Shown: positions 20,451 to 32,427, counted from the first letter of the stretch. The stretch: 64,000 bases of DNA from Acanthosepion lycidas (GCA_963932145.1 OZ010599.1:46179065-46243064); one strand, 5' to 3'. Notes: generated by a model from the letters alone, not told the origin. Numbers and translations: made by a program.

Positions 20451-20610
20451 TGTTTAAACGTTATTTTTACATGGATACTCTTATTTGAGTAAATGGTCTG
20501 TTTTTATTTATTTATTAAACAGTATATTTATTTATATTTACATCTACCGGCCTGAATATTTGAGAAATCTTGTTGGAAAAATGTAAAGAGAATGTTAGTG
20601 GGTTGGCGTG
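20443..20610 (-). mobile_element. tRNA-Leu-like SINE unit, 3' half, inverted
   Basis: The reverse complement contains AACGTTTAAACAAATAA-like sequence, CTCAAATAAGAGTATCCAT, AATAAACAGTATATTT and AATATTCAGGCCGGTAGATG, the blocks of the units at 19670 and 47466 in reverse. It lies opposite to them across the (TC)n-(TA)n tract. Confidence 0.65.
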
Positions 20611-20619
20611 TGTTTCTGT

Positions 20620-21284
20620 AGAAAACACGTGTCTCCTGGTATTTTTTTACCCATAACAATTATTGCGGACTCGAATGTGAGTCCAAGTAATAAACGAACA
20701 AAGTAAAGAACAATATAAAACAAACGATAATGCATGTATTAACAAAAGAATGACAATGACAATAAAGGAAGAAAACATTTAAAGACTAATTACGTATAAA
20801 ACATTTAAACTCGAGAATGCGTGTTTGGTGGAATTTCTGTAGGCCAACGTGATAGACACGTGTGTGAAAGAGTACAAAAAGAGAAGAGAGAAAAGTAAGG
20901 CATTGAAAATGAACGATCTCCAGTGGGAGACACTTTTTTCCCACGTGCGACTACATCTGTGCTGTAAAAGAGGAAAAGTGAATAGGAAGAAAAATGTGCG
21001 TCTTTTCATCGGCTTATGGCTCATGTTTATACTTGTGTTTTGTGAAATTACCTACACATATATGTTTAAAAATTTTCTGAAAGTTAATTTCTTCTGTAAG
21101 TGTTTGTGTATGTTTGCCTGTGTGTGCGTGTGAGTGTGCACATATGTGTGAATATATCTGTGTTCATGCACGTGTATACATGAATAAAAATAAGATTGTT
21201 AAATTCAAAATATCTTTAAATACTAAATACGTTCATTTGTAATGATGCAATCTTTTGTAAATTCAAAATTGTTCTCGTATAAAA
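20620..21284. other. no recognised feature
   Basis: AT-rich sequence. A 94-codon plus frame (20849-21133) and an 81-codon minus frame over the same bases have no recognisable motif. Confidence 0.4.
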
Positions 21285-21286
21285 AA

Positions 21287-21616
21287 AACAGTGTATCAAA
21301 AGGACGGTTATTCCCTTGACACCGCTATTACTGTATACACTTTTAACTCCTTCGGCAATGTTTATTGCTTTAAAAAGCGATGATGATTAGAACTGTAATA
21401 AAAACCAAGCAAATGGAAGTGGATTTATACATTTTCTTTATTCTTGAGAATTAACAAAAATATATTTCTTTATAAAATGGGAAATAATAAATCTTTATAA
21501 ATATCTCTTTGTCCTTGGTTTATAATCCTGGAAACAAACATTGCCGAGGGAGTTAAAAGAGTATACAGTTATACAGTAATAGCGGTGTCAATGGAATAAC
21601 CGTCCTTTTTATCCAT
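21287..21616. mobile_element. 330-bp non-autonomous TIR element
   Basis: The ends share GTATCAAAAGGACGGTTATTC-type sequence as inverted copies (right end AATAACCGTCCTTTTTATCC). Inner TCGGCAATGTTTATTGCTTT is inverted as AAACAAACATTGCCGAGGGAG. It is an internally shorter relative of 14794-15435. Confidence 0.75.
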
Positions 21617-22690
21617 GAATTCTATATTTTCGTCATAAACTTCTTTCTTAAGAGCAGACAAAAATCACAATTCATATTTAATATAATGCACTAGTCTGTG
21701 CATGTTTGTTTATATATTTGCAAATGTATTATGAACGCCACTTACTTGTAATATGTATTTTAATTAAATAGAAAGGCTTTGAATTTATTTACTGCTTCTT
21801 ACACTTGTGCCATTTTTAAAAGAATAAATGTTCGTTGAGAATAGTGCGATAGATATCTAAATTCTGGATACGCACAAGAAACATGTATAAAAAAAAAAGA
21901 CTTAACTACAGAAAAAAAGAAAGTTTGTAATTTCTGGAATAATTTTATTTACTATTGACCTCATTTTGTTGTTATCATCTGTTGTAAGCTAGAAAAGGTT
22001 ACTGAATGAGGAATAACCAAAATGGAAGTTGGAAATGAAATGCTAATCTTTATAACATCAACAAAATACAATACTCGCCAGCGGCGTCAAGTAGGTAAAC
22101 CACTGCTAGTGGTGGACTACTTAGCCAGCATATTACCCCTACTTACAATAGTCCAACGTATTTATGAGGATCGGGACATACCCATTAGTGTTCATAGATA
22201 CGGTATATAACATCATCACAACACTTCGGCTGTTGAGAAACAAAGCCTTCATCTGGTGCTTGTTGATCTGGGTAACCTTCAGGGATTTTCAAACTGAACC
22301 CTTTATTTAATCTACGATGAGTATATAGTTCTCGTGTCTGGGGATAGTGTTCTTATTTAGTACTGCTCAGTAATTGATCGCCCTGATACCACTGAGTCCA
22401 AGGAATGAACTCCCGGTTACTATTTCATCAAACGCTTTAATTGTCCTGGGACAATCCTGATTGGAAAAATTAGACCCTCAAACCTAATCTACCTGCTGAT
22501 TAGTGCTGCTGTTGCTTGTCGCGCTTGCCTGCCCTCACTTTTCAACTGCGGCGGCTGTTGTCGACAATAATAAAAAAGATATGCAAGATTTTTATAGCGC
22601 ATTTAATCTATTAAATAATTATTACTCATTAGTTGACTACTATTTAATCAATTCAAATAATTATTACTCATTAGTTGACTATTAGAAAAA
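21617..22690. other. unrecognised sequence
   Basis: AT-rich first half; the second half (22060-22560) is more complex but matches no family I know. A direct repeat TTATTACTCATTAGTTGACT occurs at 22618 and 22661. A minus-strand block at 22219-22258 (AGATGAAGGCT...CAGCCGAAGTGTTG) resembles a decayed hammerhead core. The 62-codon frame at 22022 has no motif. Confidence 0.35.
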
Positions 22691-22694
22691 AAAC

Positions 22695-23043
22695 TAGTTA
22701 CCAGAGATGAAAGCTCACCGGAACAGATCCAGAGCCCTCTCACTCCTTGGAGAAAGTAGCCATGTCCTCAGGGGTGTAACCGTACTCACCACGATTGGTC
22801 AATTGCGGTTTAGGTTAATGAAAGTATTTAACAAATAGCTGGAGGCTTTGAATTCAAAGTTGTCCTCCAGGACCGGTTGCCACCCAAGGCTATAGAATCA
22901 AGTCTGGGTAGGGAGAAAAAGATCAATTCAAACCTTTCCTTTTATCGAAGTAAATGTAACGAACCCGATTGGAATTAGAACTCGGCTCTCTGATTCCTCA
23001 ATCCGAGCCCTTACCCATTACTCCACCGCGTCTGTAGTCGCTA
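22695..23043 (-). mobile_element. tRNA-Arg-derived SINE, divergent subfamily
   Basis: On the minus strand the head reads CGGTGGAGTAATGGGTAAGG, GCTCGGATTGAGGAATCAGA, GAGCCGAGTTCTAATTCC, with a B-box-like GAGTTCTAATTCC. A CTATAGCCTTGGGTGGCAAC body follows and then a tail (ACTTTGAATTCAAAGCC, GGTTACACCCCTGAGGAC) different from the copies at 396, 39718 and 43903. One tRNA-Arg-like head with different tails is the known relation between octopus OR1 and OR2 SINEs. Confidence 0.7.
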
Positions 23044-23086
23044 GCCCTTGGCTACTAGACATGCATGTGTATGTGTGTTTAGCTTA

Positions 23087-23088
23087 AT

Positions 23089-23130
<42 letters not shown>

Positions 23131-23131
23131 C
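23087..23131. repeat. (GATA)n microsatellite
   Basis: An uninterrupted ATAG run. Confidence 0.95.
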
Positions 23132-23159
23132 TATTTGATAACACTCCCCATCGAAAGCA

Positions 23160-23480
23160 TCGACAATCACTTTTAGAGTATTTTTCTTTGTATGCCGTGT
23201 CTCCTCGGGTCGTAGGTGATCATGGCCCTCCACAATTTTCTGTCCTTCGTGATTCTTAATAGATTTTGTCTTATTGTTATTTCTCCTAAACATTGTCTCG
23301 CCATCAATTTACTCAGCTCACTAAGAATGTTGTTTTTCTCTGTCTATGTTGCCTTCAATCTGATACTCACAGGGCATCTGCCCTGTGATTATCAGATTTT
23401 CCAAGCCCTCTTTCTTCATTATGTGCCCGAGAAGAAGTTCAAACTAACTTGCCTTCTTGCTCTGTCCCTTGAACAACATC
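23160..23480 (-). mobile_element. RTE-type LINE C-terminal fragment
   Basis: The minus strand reads LENLIITGQM, then across frame changes KDRKLWRAMIT-like residues (from AAGGACAGAAAATTGTGGAG). It aligns base for base with 30330-30520 over GATCATGGCYCTCCACAATTT and GTGATTATCAGATTTTCCAA. Only the end of the ORF remains. Confidence 0.7.
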
Positions 23481-24515
23481 ACCCTCCATTGTACATTTTT
23501 GGTCGCCTGTTAAAACCATCGAGACATCGCAACCATCGAGACATCGCAACCATTGTCTGAAATATTCCTTTCATGTTTTGGTCGGAAATGTTAAAAAAAA
23601 TTCTCGACCAAACCGAAAATGGGTTCCAAAACAAATTTTGATGCTTGATCATTTAATCGGATTTTGGAAAGTGAGTCGGGTTAAGAACTTTTCAACATTT
23701 TTCATGTTCTATATCGTGGGGATACATATAAATGTTTGGTCACCAACGCACACGGGCAGCTTTAATTAATTAGACGTTTCCTCGTCTCATATCTCTAATA
23801 CTGGCTGGTGGAACCAATTACTTACTTGTATTGGTTGATCTCTAATTTCTCGAGACAGTCTGTCACCAATAAATAAATATCCACTTACAATATCTTTCTA
23901 CATATCCAAGGAAGAAATCGTGTTCGTTCTTGCTTTTTTTAATCGACCTTTCGACTCGTTGTCTCGTTTGATCTAATATTACAATCAGTATTTTGTTAAT
24001 CTTCAATACTTACATCTTTCTGACACATTAGTAAGTTTTACTCAAATCTAAAATAAATAAGGCCAGAATAAGCTTATCCTACTTCGTGGTTACCCATCTG
24101 GGTACTAATCATATATGACGCCACTTATCCTTTAAATAGCGGAAAAGATTGCAAGAAACTGCACACCAAACGGGTAAAAGACAAGGAAATTTATTTTTTT
24201 AAGATTACGTTTTTAGGTTTATTTTCGCTTTAATTGTGTAGAGATGTAGAGGGCGATTATGTCCGTTCATACAGGACGTGTTTACTGACGTCCTAAGGGG
24301 ACCTTTAGAGCCATGTGAGAGTCTGTTAGTAAGGATAATAAGTTGCGGATTAGCTTCCGACGGAGGTTGATGCATTAGCTCGTCACGATACGATACGGTA
24401 CATAGGAACGTAAAATGCATCACCAGGGTTGTACTGTATCCATCTTAGGGACGTTACATATAAGGCCTTCTTTTTATTCACCAATTTTCACTTATGTTTG
24501 TGTGGGACAATTTTT
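23481..24515. other. no recognised feature
   Basis: It contains a tandem ACCATCGAGACATCGCA duplication at 23515 and moderately complex sequence from 24200 to 24460 with no family match. Frames of 63 and 72 codons lack motifs. Confidence 0.4.
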
Positions 24516-24539
24516 AACATATATATATATATATATATA

Positions 24540-25223
24540 TGTTGTTATGGGGATGCATTTCTATAATAAGGGATTTCACTGAGTCCTACTTGTTATTACA
24601 AAAAAGTTTTCATTCATGAAGTAGTTGTAAAATAGAGAAATCAGAAATAGAATGTTTGGAAGATTCTAGATCATTCTAGTATATACGAGAAAAATCTAGA
24701 TGATTCGAGAAACATCTAGAAATATGCAAATTAGGTGTTAGCCCCTATAAAAATGGGTTTTTGGAAAAGTGTTGTCAGTTGATGAATGGGAATTTCTGCT
24801 GTTATCAACTCCGGCTTTTGATTCAAGGACTATTATATCCAGCCGAAAGAATCTCTATAAAAAGTTGCCGACCAACCAAAACCCAAAAGAGAATTTCAGG
24901 GAACAAATTTGGTAAATAGAATTTTGACTAATTTTCATTGACCAAACTAAAAATTAATATTTATTTACACACCTTTGTGGATTTCCAAATATAGCACTTA
25001 GATTACTTCGCTAGCCCTAAAGTGATAAAGATATTTGACTCCCTTTCCTTCTCCCTCGTAACACTTCGCCAGTAACTCTGTGTTTTCTGTTTTGTAGGCC
25101 ACAATTGTTTATCCTGTATATATTTTATGTTCTGTTTTAGTAAATTAAATATTTGTTTGTGATTTAGCTCTGGGTTGTGGCGAATCGTTTTTTTCTTTTC
25201 CTTTGTTACAATTATCAACACGT

Positions 25224-25227
<4 letters not shown>
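24540..25227 (+). mobile_element. probable solo LTR of an LTR retrotransposon (fossil)
   Basis: A 688-bp unit starts TGTTGTTATGGGG and ends CACGTAACA, giving the TGTT...AACA ends typical of LTRs. It lies between (TA)n runs at 24519-24539 and 25228-25278, consistent with insertion into one tract. Inside are a cluster of heat-shock-element-like motifs (24650-24722) and TATA-like CTATAAAAATGGG near 24746. A second CTATAAAAAG lies near 24854. No internal region is present. Family is undetermined and age cannot be judged from one LTR. Confidence 0.45.
24650..24722 (+). promoter_or_regulatory. heat-shock-element-like cluster in LTR U3
   Basis: Alternating GAA and TTC blocks at 5-base spacing appear twice: GGAAGATTCTAGATCATTC and GATGATTCGAGAAACATC followed by TAGAA. 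The consensus HSE is nGAAnnTTCnnGAAn. A TATA-like box follows about 25 bases downstream. The function is inference. Confidence 0.35.
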
Positions 25228-25278
<51 letters not shown>

Positions 25279-25280
<2 letters not shown>

Positions 25281-25962
25281 CGGAAGAATGGATGACAGAG
25301 TGGGCAATGTTTGCTTGTCACGTGTTTCTTCCTTTAGGACTTTATCGGACTAAATTTGTTATGTTGGTGGGACTTCATATGCGCCCGGGCGAGGAGTGAT
25401 GTGAATTTTAAATTTATTTTTTTAATATCTAGCCGATTTCATTTAGATTCTTTTTCTTTTCATCACTTTTGTTAGTTGATATACCACACCGTGATAATAG
25501 ATGTTCTGTCAGGAATTTACTGTAGATGACCTTGCGATCAAGGCAATCTCTAGATATTTTCATTGTAGTGAATTGTTTTCTCCTTTGATCAGAGTAGCAT
25601 TTTTTTATATCAAAATTGTGGTCAGTCTCGTTACGGTGGGCAACCAAGGCATTTGACGTATTGTTTTGCAAAATGTCCCTTTTGCGTTCATATAATCGTT
25701 TATTTAGATTCCTTGAGGTTTCTTTTATCTATTTTTTGTGACAAGTTTTATCTTATTATTTTGTGTAGTATTGACTAAGTCTTTTATTGTTTTGGGTGTA
25801 GTAGTAACAAATTTGATGTTGAGTTTAGATAGATTCTTTTTAATTGTAGATATGACAGAGTTAGTTGGTGGGACAATATATTTTCTTGATTCATTACGTT
25901 TGTCACGAGATGCAGTTTTTCTTTTTTCACATTTAAGGATAATTTTTACAAATAAATATTAG
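25279..25962 (-). mobile_element. Penelope-like element, C-terminal part
   Basis: The minus strand reads NESRKYIVPPTNSVISTIKK, NLSKLNIKFVTTTPKTIKD, then TSRNLNKRLYERKRDILQNN and TSNALVAHRNETDHNFDIKK. The first part is the segment between reverse transcriptase and endonuclease in Penelope-like elements; the second is the GIY-YIG helix (S-R-N-L-N-x-R-x-x-x-H/R-K-R-D) with the S-A-L-x-x-H sequence. The 3' end carries a hammerhead-like motif. The sister copy is at 32400-33150. The RT domain is absent. Confidence 0.8.
25314..25352 (-). ncRNA. hammerhead-ribozyme-like motif at Penelope end
   Basis: The minus strand reads CCGATAA, then stem II AGTCC-TAA-AGGA, then GAAACACGTGAC. Compared with the motifs at 32428 and 33095 a common ancestor of the form CTGATGA-AGTCC-TAA-AGGAC-GAAACACGTC is evident. 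It is a relic at the position where Penelope-like elements are known to carry hammerheads. Confidence 0.5.
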
Positions 25963-25964
25963 GA

Positions 25965-27380
25965 TTACCAAATCATGGATTATCATGTATAACTCGTTTT
26001 TGGAATTGCTTTCTTTAAGTAATTCTGGTCCTTCCTTCCGTTGTGTTCAGGTGCTAATACATAATGAATATGCTAATCCCCAAGACAGTTTCTCTCTTTC
26101 GAAGCACCTCATTAATCATATCCAAAACAAATCTTATTTTAACTCTTTTAGGCTATGATAATTAAAGGAAAAATGGAAATAAAACAACAGCTAGGTCGCT
26201 AAATTGAATAATTTTAAATGGTAATAATACACCATGAAGCATCCATGCACAATAGATTTGTGAGTTCTTTTGCGCCAAATTTTCGCCATTTTTTGTCTCG
26301 TTTCGCTTTGTGAAGTACGCATCTAGACATGGCGCTGTGTTCATCTTGTTTTTCTAGATTTATTTCCAGGCAAATACGCCAGGAAATAACGTAAACTCAT
26401 GAATCCTAGTAAATTGTAATCATTACTCCTAGAGTTGCAAATTAAGCATTTCGACTCGAATGATGCCTGTATGATTGGAAAAGGTTTAAATCATCAACTG
26501 ATGATGCCCACTGATCTATAATGAAATATCAGTTGCTGATTCCGGAACTTAAGGATTTATTTCAGTGATCATACAAGAACCCGTACTTTCAATGTGACTA
26601 GACTCTGAAGCCGTCATCCACTTCTAACATTGCTAAATATTAATAATAAACTTTTAACATTGTTGTAATCACGATAAAGCAATATTTAGATTTGATTCTT
26701 TATAAGTAAGAGTGAGTATCAAACTGAATTCTGCAAGAGAGATTAATGCAAGATTTCGACTCAGTTACTTGGAAAATTTAATAAAGCAAAAATGATATCT
26801 GAATAAACTTTGCCTTATCGATAAATTGATTGACAAATAATAATCAAAAGACAATGTCATCGGATCTGGCCTGTGGCAAACTACCCCATCACGCGTATAG
26901 ACACAAATTTAACGATAATTACGTTTACACACTGGAAAGGAAAATACAAAGACTTCTCAGACAAACAGATAGTAAACCAATCAATTCTTTAGTATAATCG
27001 AACACATGGTTATGCTGTTCTCTTATTTCCAAATTTCATGAAATTTCAAAAATTTATTTTCTTTATAAAGCAATAAGTTGTGATGAAAATATTTGATTAA
27101 CCAAATGAATGAGGGATTCAAGATTGTATAGATTATTCTTACAACATTTGCTATTGATAGCTTGTCAGAAAAATAGTTTTGGTTTCAGCAAATAAAAACT
27201 ACCAAGCGAATTTACTCGAATACGGGAACGACGAATGAACATCTAGTTTTGTGCTAAACTTTATCATAGACAATTGTTGTAAATTCTTTAAATAATAAAG
27301 GACGTTTATCAAGAACATTTTCTTTTTGGCGGGGCCTAAATTACTGAACAACATAAACGACCTTTATTTTCGGTGCTCAG
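25965..27380. other. no recognised feature
   Basis: AT-rich, apparently unique sequence. At 26496-26540 a plus-strand ACTGATGATGCCC...ATGAAATATCAGTTG resembles a decayed hammerhead core. Confidence 0.4.
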
Positions 27381-28190
27381 CTGACCTTTTCTCAAAACTC
27401 TTGCCTTGGCAAGACCTTCATCACCACGGCTTTCAGCTATTATCGTAAGTATTCCTGAAAATTCTGTTCCTAGTTTAAGCTTAAGTATACAATTTATGTA
27501 TGTCCATTAACGTAAATTTGACCAATAATTTTGAATTGTCCAAAATGCAAAAACCAGGATCAGAATTGTCAGGTTATTCTGGCAGTGATGGATTGCCTTT
27601 GTCTGGGTTTTGAATATAAATCCAAAACGGCGCAAATTCAACAGAGGGTCTCAAGAATTCTGAAGCGTCGATACGCCTCCCATACCCAGATTAACGACCG
27701 GCTAAGACCACTCGCGGAGGGACGCTGAGCCAACGTGTGACATGCGTTCCTGTGACGTCATTCCACTTAATGACTCTTAGAATCCAAACTACCACAAACG
27801 AGTAACAAAAAGAAACAACCCTTTTCGATGATACTGTTTCATATAGCAGCACGGGGAATCCAGATATGACGCAGAATGCAACATAAAACTCTTTACAAAG
27901 TGTATAATTGGAATGAGATTTGGCAGTAGTCATTTATGCAAAATATAATATCTTGTTTATCTGTTTCAGACGCAGTAAATTCGATAGATTTACGGATTGT
28001 TTTATCAGTTTTTTTAGATGCTACAAAAACATTAAATAACTTGCTATTATATATTTGTGAATGAGTGTGTTCACGTCGGGAGGTCAACAGTGTGGATATT
28101 TAGTATGATTTTCTTTACTAGGAACTTTGGAATAAAAGGACTGAATCCCAAAGTTTTAAATAAATAATATTTTTTTATTTATTTGCTTTA
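27381..28190. other. unrecognised, partly G+C-richer sequence
   Basis: The stretch 27530-27780 is richer in CpG than its surroundings and has a 65-codon plus frame without motif. A perfect hairpin CTTGCC-TTGGCAAG-like lies at 27409-27424, and a CRE octamer TGACGTCA at 27753-27760. No family was recognised. Confidence 0.35.
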
Positions 28191-30285
28191 GAGTGAGACC
28201 TTTGATATTCGGTGTTACAAAAATGTTCGTTTGTTGGGCGGATATTGGCAGTAGTTTGGAGAAAGTCCGGGAGTGGTAGTTTTGAAGTCAGACCGTGCTA
28301 GGGGTAGGCGCAATCTTAGAAATAGGTCAGTGTTTTTCTACTGTGTTTTTCTCGGCCCTAAGCAGGGCAGAAATATCATTAACATATGACCACTTAACTC
28401 CTTTTTCACGCGTCATACATGGCTGGTTTTTCCGGCTGTAGCGTCTTTTGTTCTGTCCTCTGCTCCCGTCTTCTTTCTCCTATCTCAGAGGTGTCAGCTT
28501 ATGACCATGCTCCAAAATTTGGGCGGAAACTTTGGTTTCAGCTAACATCAAAAGTTTCATTGTGATATTTTTTTTTGATTGGCCAAAATTATTTAATTTT
28601 CCATCGTTCCTTTCTTTTTTCATTTTTTTTTTAGAACAGAAGTTATGCGTGGAGCCTCACTGATTTTTGGTAGTTTTCAGGCTCGTGTCCCGCAAACTTC
28701 CGACTGAGTTCAGTCTTTTCTTCTCCTTCCTCTTGTTATTTGAGGGTTGCCTTCTCGTTAGACGAGAGAAGTATAGAAAAGAAAGAAGGTTTTAAAGGAA
28801 AGCATAAATGCCTTTTAATTTTAATTCTTTTTCTTTTTGTTTATATATTTTATTTTTATCGGAACTCACTACATATTGATTCATTCGCTTTTGTTGTATT
28901 TATTTCAATGTTAATGCCCAAAACCCTTATAATAAAAACGATGAAATTTGTTTGGTTGAACCAATGCATAACGGCAACAACACTGCGTTTCAGAAATTCA
29001 AGCTGAAATAATTATGTTATAATTAATTTAGTATGTAATTCTGTTCGCTTTGATAGACGTTAACTTCTACTGATTTTACGTATTTTGATAATTGCTATTA
29101 ATTTGTATTATTATAATTAGTATCTATTGATATATAGACTTTTTAGGTATAGCAGAGATTCACCCTAAACATTACTTTTAAAATGAGATATACGGTGACA
29201 GTTACCGAACATGATCCAAGTTGGACCTGAATTCAGTCTGTATTTTAAAAAATCAGTCTACGAGCAAACATCTCATTTTTTTTAATAACGTGAATTTTAG
29301 TTTCTAAGCAACTAAAAAGGTGCGAGGTAAAAAGTTGTATTTCGATTAGTCGTAAGGAATTTTTAAGAAGGAAGGAAAAAACTTCGAAGTGGAATTTGAG
29401 CTTTTAGCTTTCAGAATATTATTGAAATTGAATTGAGAGACCTGTCTGCGTTTGTCAACATCAAGTCGGCGTGTTATTTTGTGTCGATAAATATATATAG
29501 ATGCGCTCGTGCGCACACGTACACGTGTGACTAATAGAAGAAAGCATAGCGTCTTTTGCACGGATATTTAACTGTAGTTCTATTTGAATGGACAAGAATA
29601 AAATTGTCACTAGGTCTGTACATACGCATGCGCACAAACACTTTCAGAAAGTTAAACTAAGAGCGCTTGGATACAAAATGACTGCGACCCAGTTATAATC
29701 AGCGTTATGTTTGTGGATCATTTGCTAGTGTAGTGAGTTCTATTCTCACTGGGTGCTATACTTTTAAAACTTTGTGCCAGGCTAAGATGAACTTAATAAA
29801 TATTAAGAGAACTTAGCCAAATGATACTGCAGCTCATTACTCCTGTGTTGTTCTGTATTTTATCCCAGATTTTGTAAATACTAGGCTTACGGTACGCTCT
29901 TTTGAGGAATTAGCGTTTGGTGTACAAGTTGACTCATTCAAATAAACTTTCCTTTTTTATATATTTGTCCGTGTGTATTTACGCGAGTCTCATCATTTTT
30001 TCGCCATCTCCGCCTATGGCAGATTGCGCACTAACATGAAATAGTTCTCGCCAAAGAGATCTGCTTTGAGTGGCAGTATATATTTTTTTTCTTCTGATTA
30101 CACTTGGGTGATCCCCTGATCAGTGTTGTCACATCAGTCCGGAGCTGTTGATAATTTTTACTTAAAATATTTACTTTCACTTCATATTTAAATATGCTAA
30201 TTTAAATACGCCTAATCAGTCACGCTTATAAATTTCATGCTAATAAAAAAAAACTGTATTCTTCTACATATGTCTAAAAACTAAA
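28191..30285. other. unrecognised sequence
   Basis: 28200-28700 is more complex and CpG-containing but without an open frame. 29580-30000 has an AATAAACTTTCC then TTTACGCGAGTCTCATCA layout reminiscent of an LTR 3' part, without a matching start. Frames of 88 and 71 codons show no motif. Confidence 0.35.
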
Positions 30286-30289
30286 TATT

Positions 30290-30870
30290 CAATCTTCTTC
30301 ATGTGCTGTGCCTACTCAGAACATATGTGATCATGGCTCTCCACAATTTCCTGTCCTTTGTAACTCTTAATTAATTTTATCTTTTCGCTATTTCTCAAAC
30401 TCTGTTCCTCTCATCAAATATGTTATGCGTTGTTTTCTTCTGTCCTACTTGTCTTCAATCTGTCCTGTGAGTATCAGATTTTCCAATCCTACTTTCCTCA
30501 TTATGTGTCCTAGAAATTTCAACTGTCTCTTCCTGATGTTAATTATAAGTTTCCTTTTTGTTTCCATTTTCTCCAAAACTTTGTCGTTTCTCGCATATTC
30601 GGTCCATGGTATCCTCAACATCCATCTGTAAAACCACATTTCTGTTGCTTTAGATCTCATCTTCATCTTTGATTGTCCAGCATTCACTGTCATATAGGAG
30701 GACAGATATCAAATTACAGTTCAATACTTTTTTCTTTCTTTCTAACGAAGTTTTCCTGTTTCTTAGTACTCTGCTTAGCTTTTGGAAAGTATCTTTGCCT
30801 TGAAGTGAAATTTGCTAAACTCGTTTTCTATCCGTATGCAGGTGGTTTGCTGCCAGTAGAGGTTCTAACA
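30290..30870 (-). mobile_element. RTE-type LINE, C-terminal part
   Basis: The minus strand encodes the segment behind the RT palm: a YDSECWTIK-like start, then SKATEMWFYRWMLRIPWTEY, KVLEKMETKRKLIINIRKRQ, LKFLGHIMRKVGLENLILTG. The signature M-W-x-Y-R-x-M-L-R-I-P-W-T followed by x-L-G-H-I-M-R is that of RTE-clade LINEs. The end gives TGTGGAGAGCCATGATCACA on the minus strand (L-W-R-A-M-I-T). It contains frame changes and no palm domain. Confidence 0.85.
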
Positions 30871-30984
30871 TTCTAACGAACTAAATCACCATCATATTAG
30901 GCACGTTTCAGTTTCATGCCTTCACGCTGGCGGCGTTTCATCCGTTTTGACGCGTTCATTACCAATACAGCCGTTTTTTCATTA

Positions 30985-31315
30985 CAAGTCAAACAGATGG
31001 GGCTTGGCAGATTTGCCTGACTGTCATCGGCGTGACCTTGGCTTAGAGGAAACGGCTTCGCTCGCCTACTACCATTGTCCCCTTATGGGATTATGTCGAC
31101 GAGCTGACGGCTCGTATCGCTCCCAAAAAGCTCGTGTTCATTCATACGCGTGTCAATGTGTCGACCCCGTATTCTGAGGTGAAACGAATGATGTTTCTGA
31201 CGCTGTTGGCCACGGCTAGAATGGTGATTTGGACGACGCGGATGACAGAAATCTTGCGATGCTATTCTCATCAGAATCTGATCAGATTCTTTGAGCAGAA
31301 TGAAGATTAGAACTG
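30985..31315 (+). mobile_element. LINE ORF C-terminus (zinc-knuckle type)
   Basis: The first frame gives WGLADLPDCHRRDLGLEETA, SLAYYHCP, a degenerate zinc-knuckle region of the C-H-x-x-x-C kind. The second, after a frame change, gives PLWDYVDELTARIAPKKLVF, then SEVKRMMFLTLLATARMVIW, TTRMTEILRCYS, LIRFFEQNED and a stop. The L-W-D-Y-V ... R-M-V-I-W-T-T-R pattern is that of a LINE C-terminus. This is a different LINE family from the others in the window; clade is undecided (Tx1/L1-like is possible). It is strikingly CpG-rich. Confidence 0.6.
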
Positions 31316-31636
31316 ATAGAAAGCGGTTAGTATTGACAGATTTCAACGAAATTATGTCAAGCCTGGGTCGGGTGAACGGGGCTAGCGTTGATTTTCTTTT
31401 TTTTTAAGTTCCCCTGTCACAACGGGGTGGTTTCCTGCGAAGTCCTCCTCTGATTAAGATAGACTCTTATTGTGCACCTAGTTAATGTAAGTGTCGTTCT
31501 CGGCTTCTCCGTACGATCCAAGTCGAGATTCCCAACCTCCCCAGTTTGTTTTGGCATGCGTTTTTCATCTTGACTTAGTCAGTTTTTTGAATTTTTTAAT
31601 GCCCATATTTTTTATACTTCCCCTTCCCTTAGAGAG

Positions 31637-31667
<31 letters not shown>

Positions 31668-32339
31668 CCTGATTTTGTCGGAAGACAATACAGCGGTAAC
31701 TCTTAATTTTGAGGCGTGGACCAGTCTTACTAACAGTTTTCGGAAGTCACCACCTCATGACATTGATAGAATTTTTATACAATTGTACATACTGAAATTT
31801 TAAGTCATGGGGTGTGTTTTAGTAGGAGCCTTGCGTATGTGAGGGATTTTGATGTATGTATGAGCGAATGATGACAGATTCTTATGATGAATGAGAAAAT
31901 TGTAACGATGAATAGGTCGTGAATCTGATTATAAGTGTGAACCAGCTTTGACTATCTCACCAATTTTTCGGCCTTGTGCCACAATTACTGTATTCAATCG
32001 GTATTAAATCGTAGACAAACGTTTGCTTATTATTTGTAAAGAGATTTCAACGCTAGTACAAGATAAACTCCAAAATGATCGACATTTTATTTTCCATCTC
32101 ACCAGAAATAAATACTTAAAGAAAAGTTTTTAAAAATTTCGTATATTTTTATTGCAAGCAGAACAGACATCCAAAATACAAATGGGAAGTTTGCAACATC
32201 TTCATGAAAATAAAATAAAATTAGTTAGCAGTAAAGATTTAAGGACATACAAATATTGTCATCCACAAATACTAATATTTGTCAGTACCAGTACTGTTCA
32301 GAAACTATTTTAAATAACCAACTTTGAATCTATATACGC

Positions 32340-32340
<1 letters not shown>
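31316..32340. other. no recognised feature
   Basis: It contains a (GA)n tract at 31630-31668 and AT-rich unique sequence. Confidence 0.4.

Positions 32341-32379
<39 letters not shown>
32341..32379. repeat. (TA)n microsatellite
   Basis: A (TA)n run next to the left end of the Penelope-like element. Confidence 0.95.
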
Positions 32380-32380
<1 letters not shown>

Positions 32381-32427
32381 TGAACAATTTTTTTTTTGGG
32401 GGGGGAGTATGACAAAGTGGAAAAACT

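Noticed and set aside
29580-30000. A third LTR
   Set aside because: An AATAAA box and a plausible 3' part are visible but no matching start or target duplication was found.
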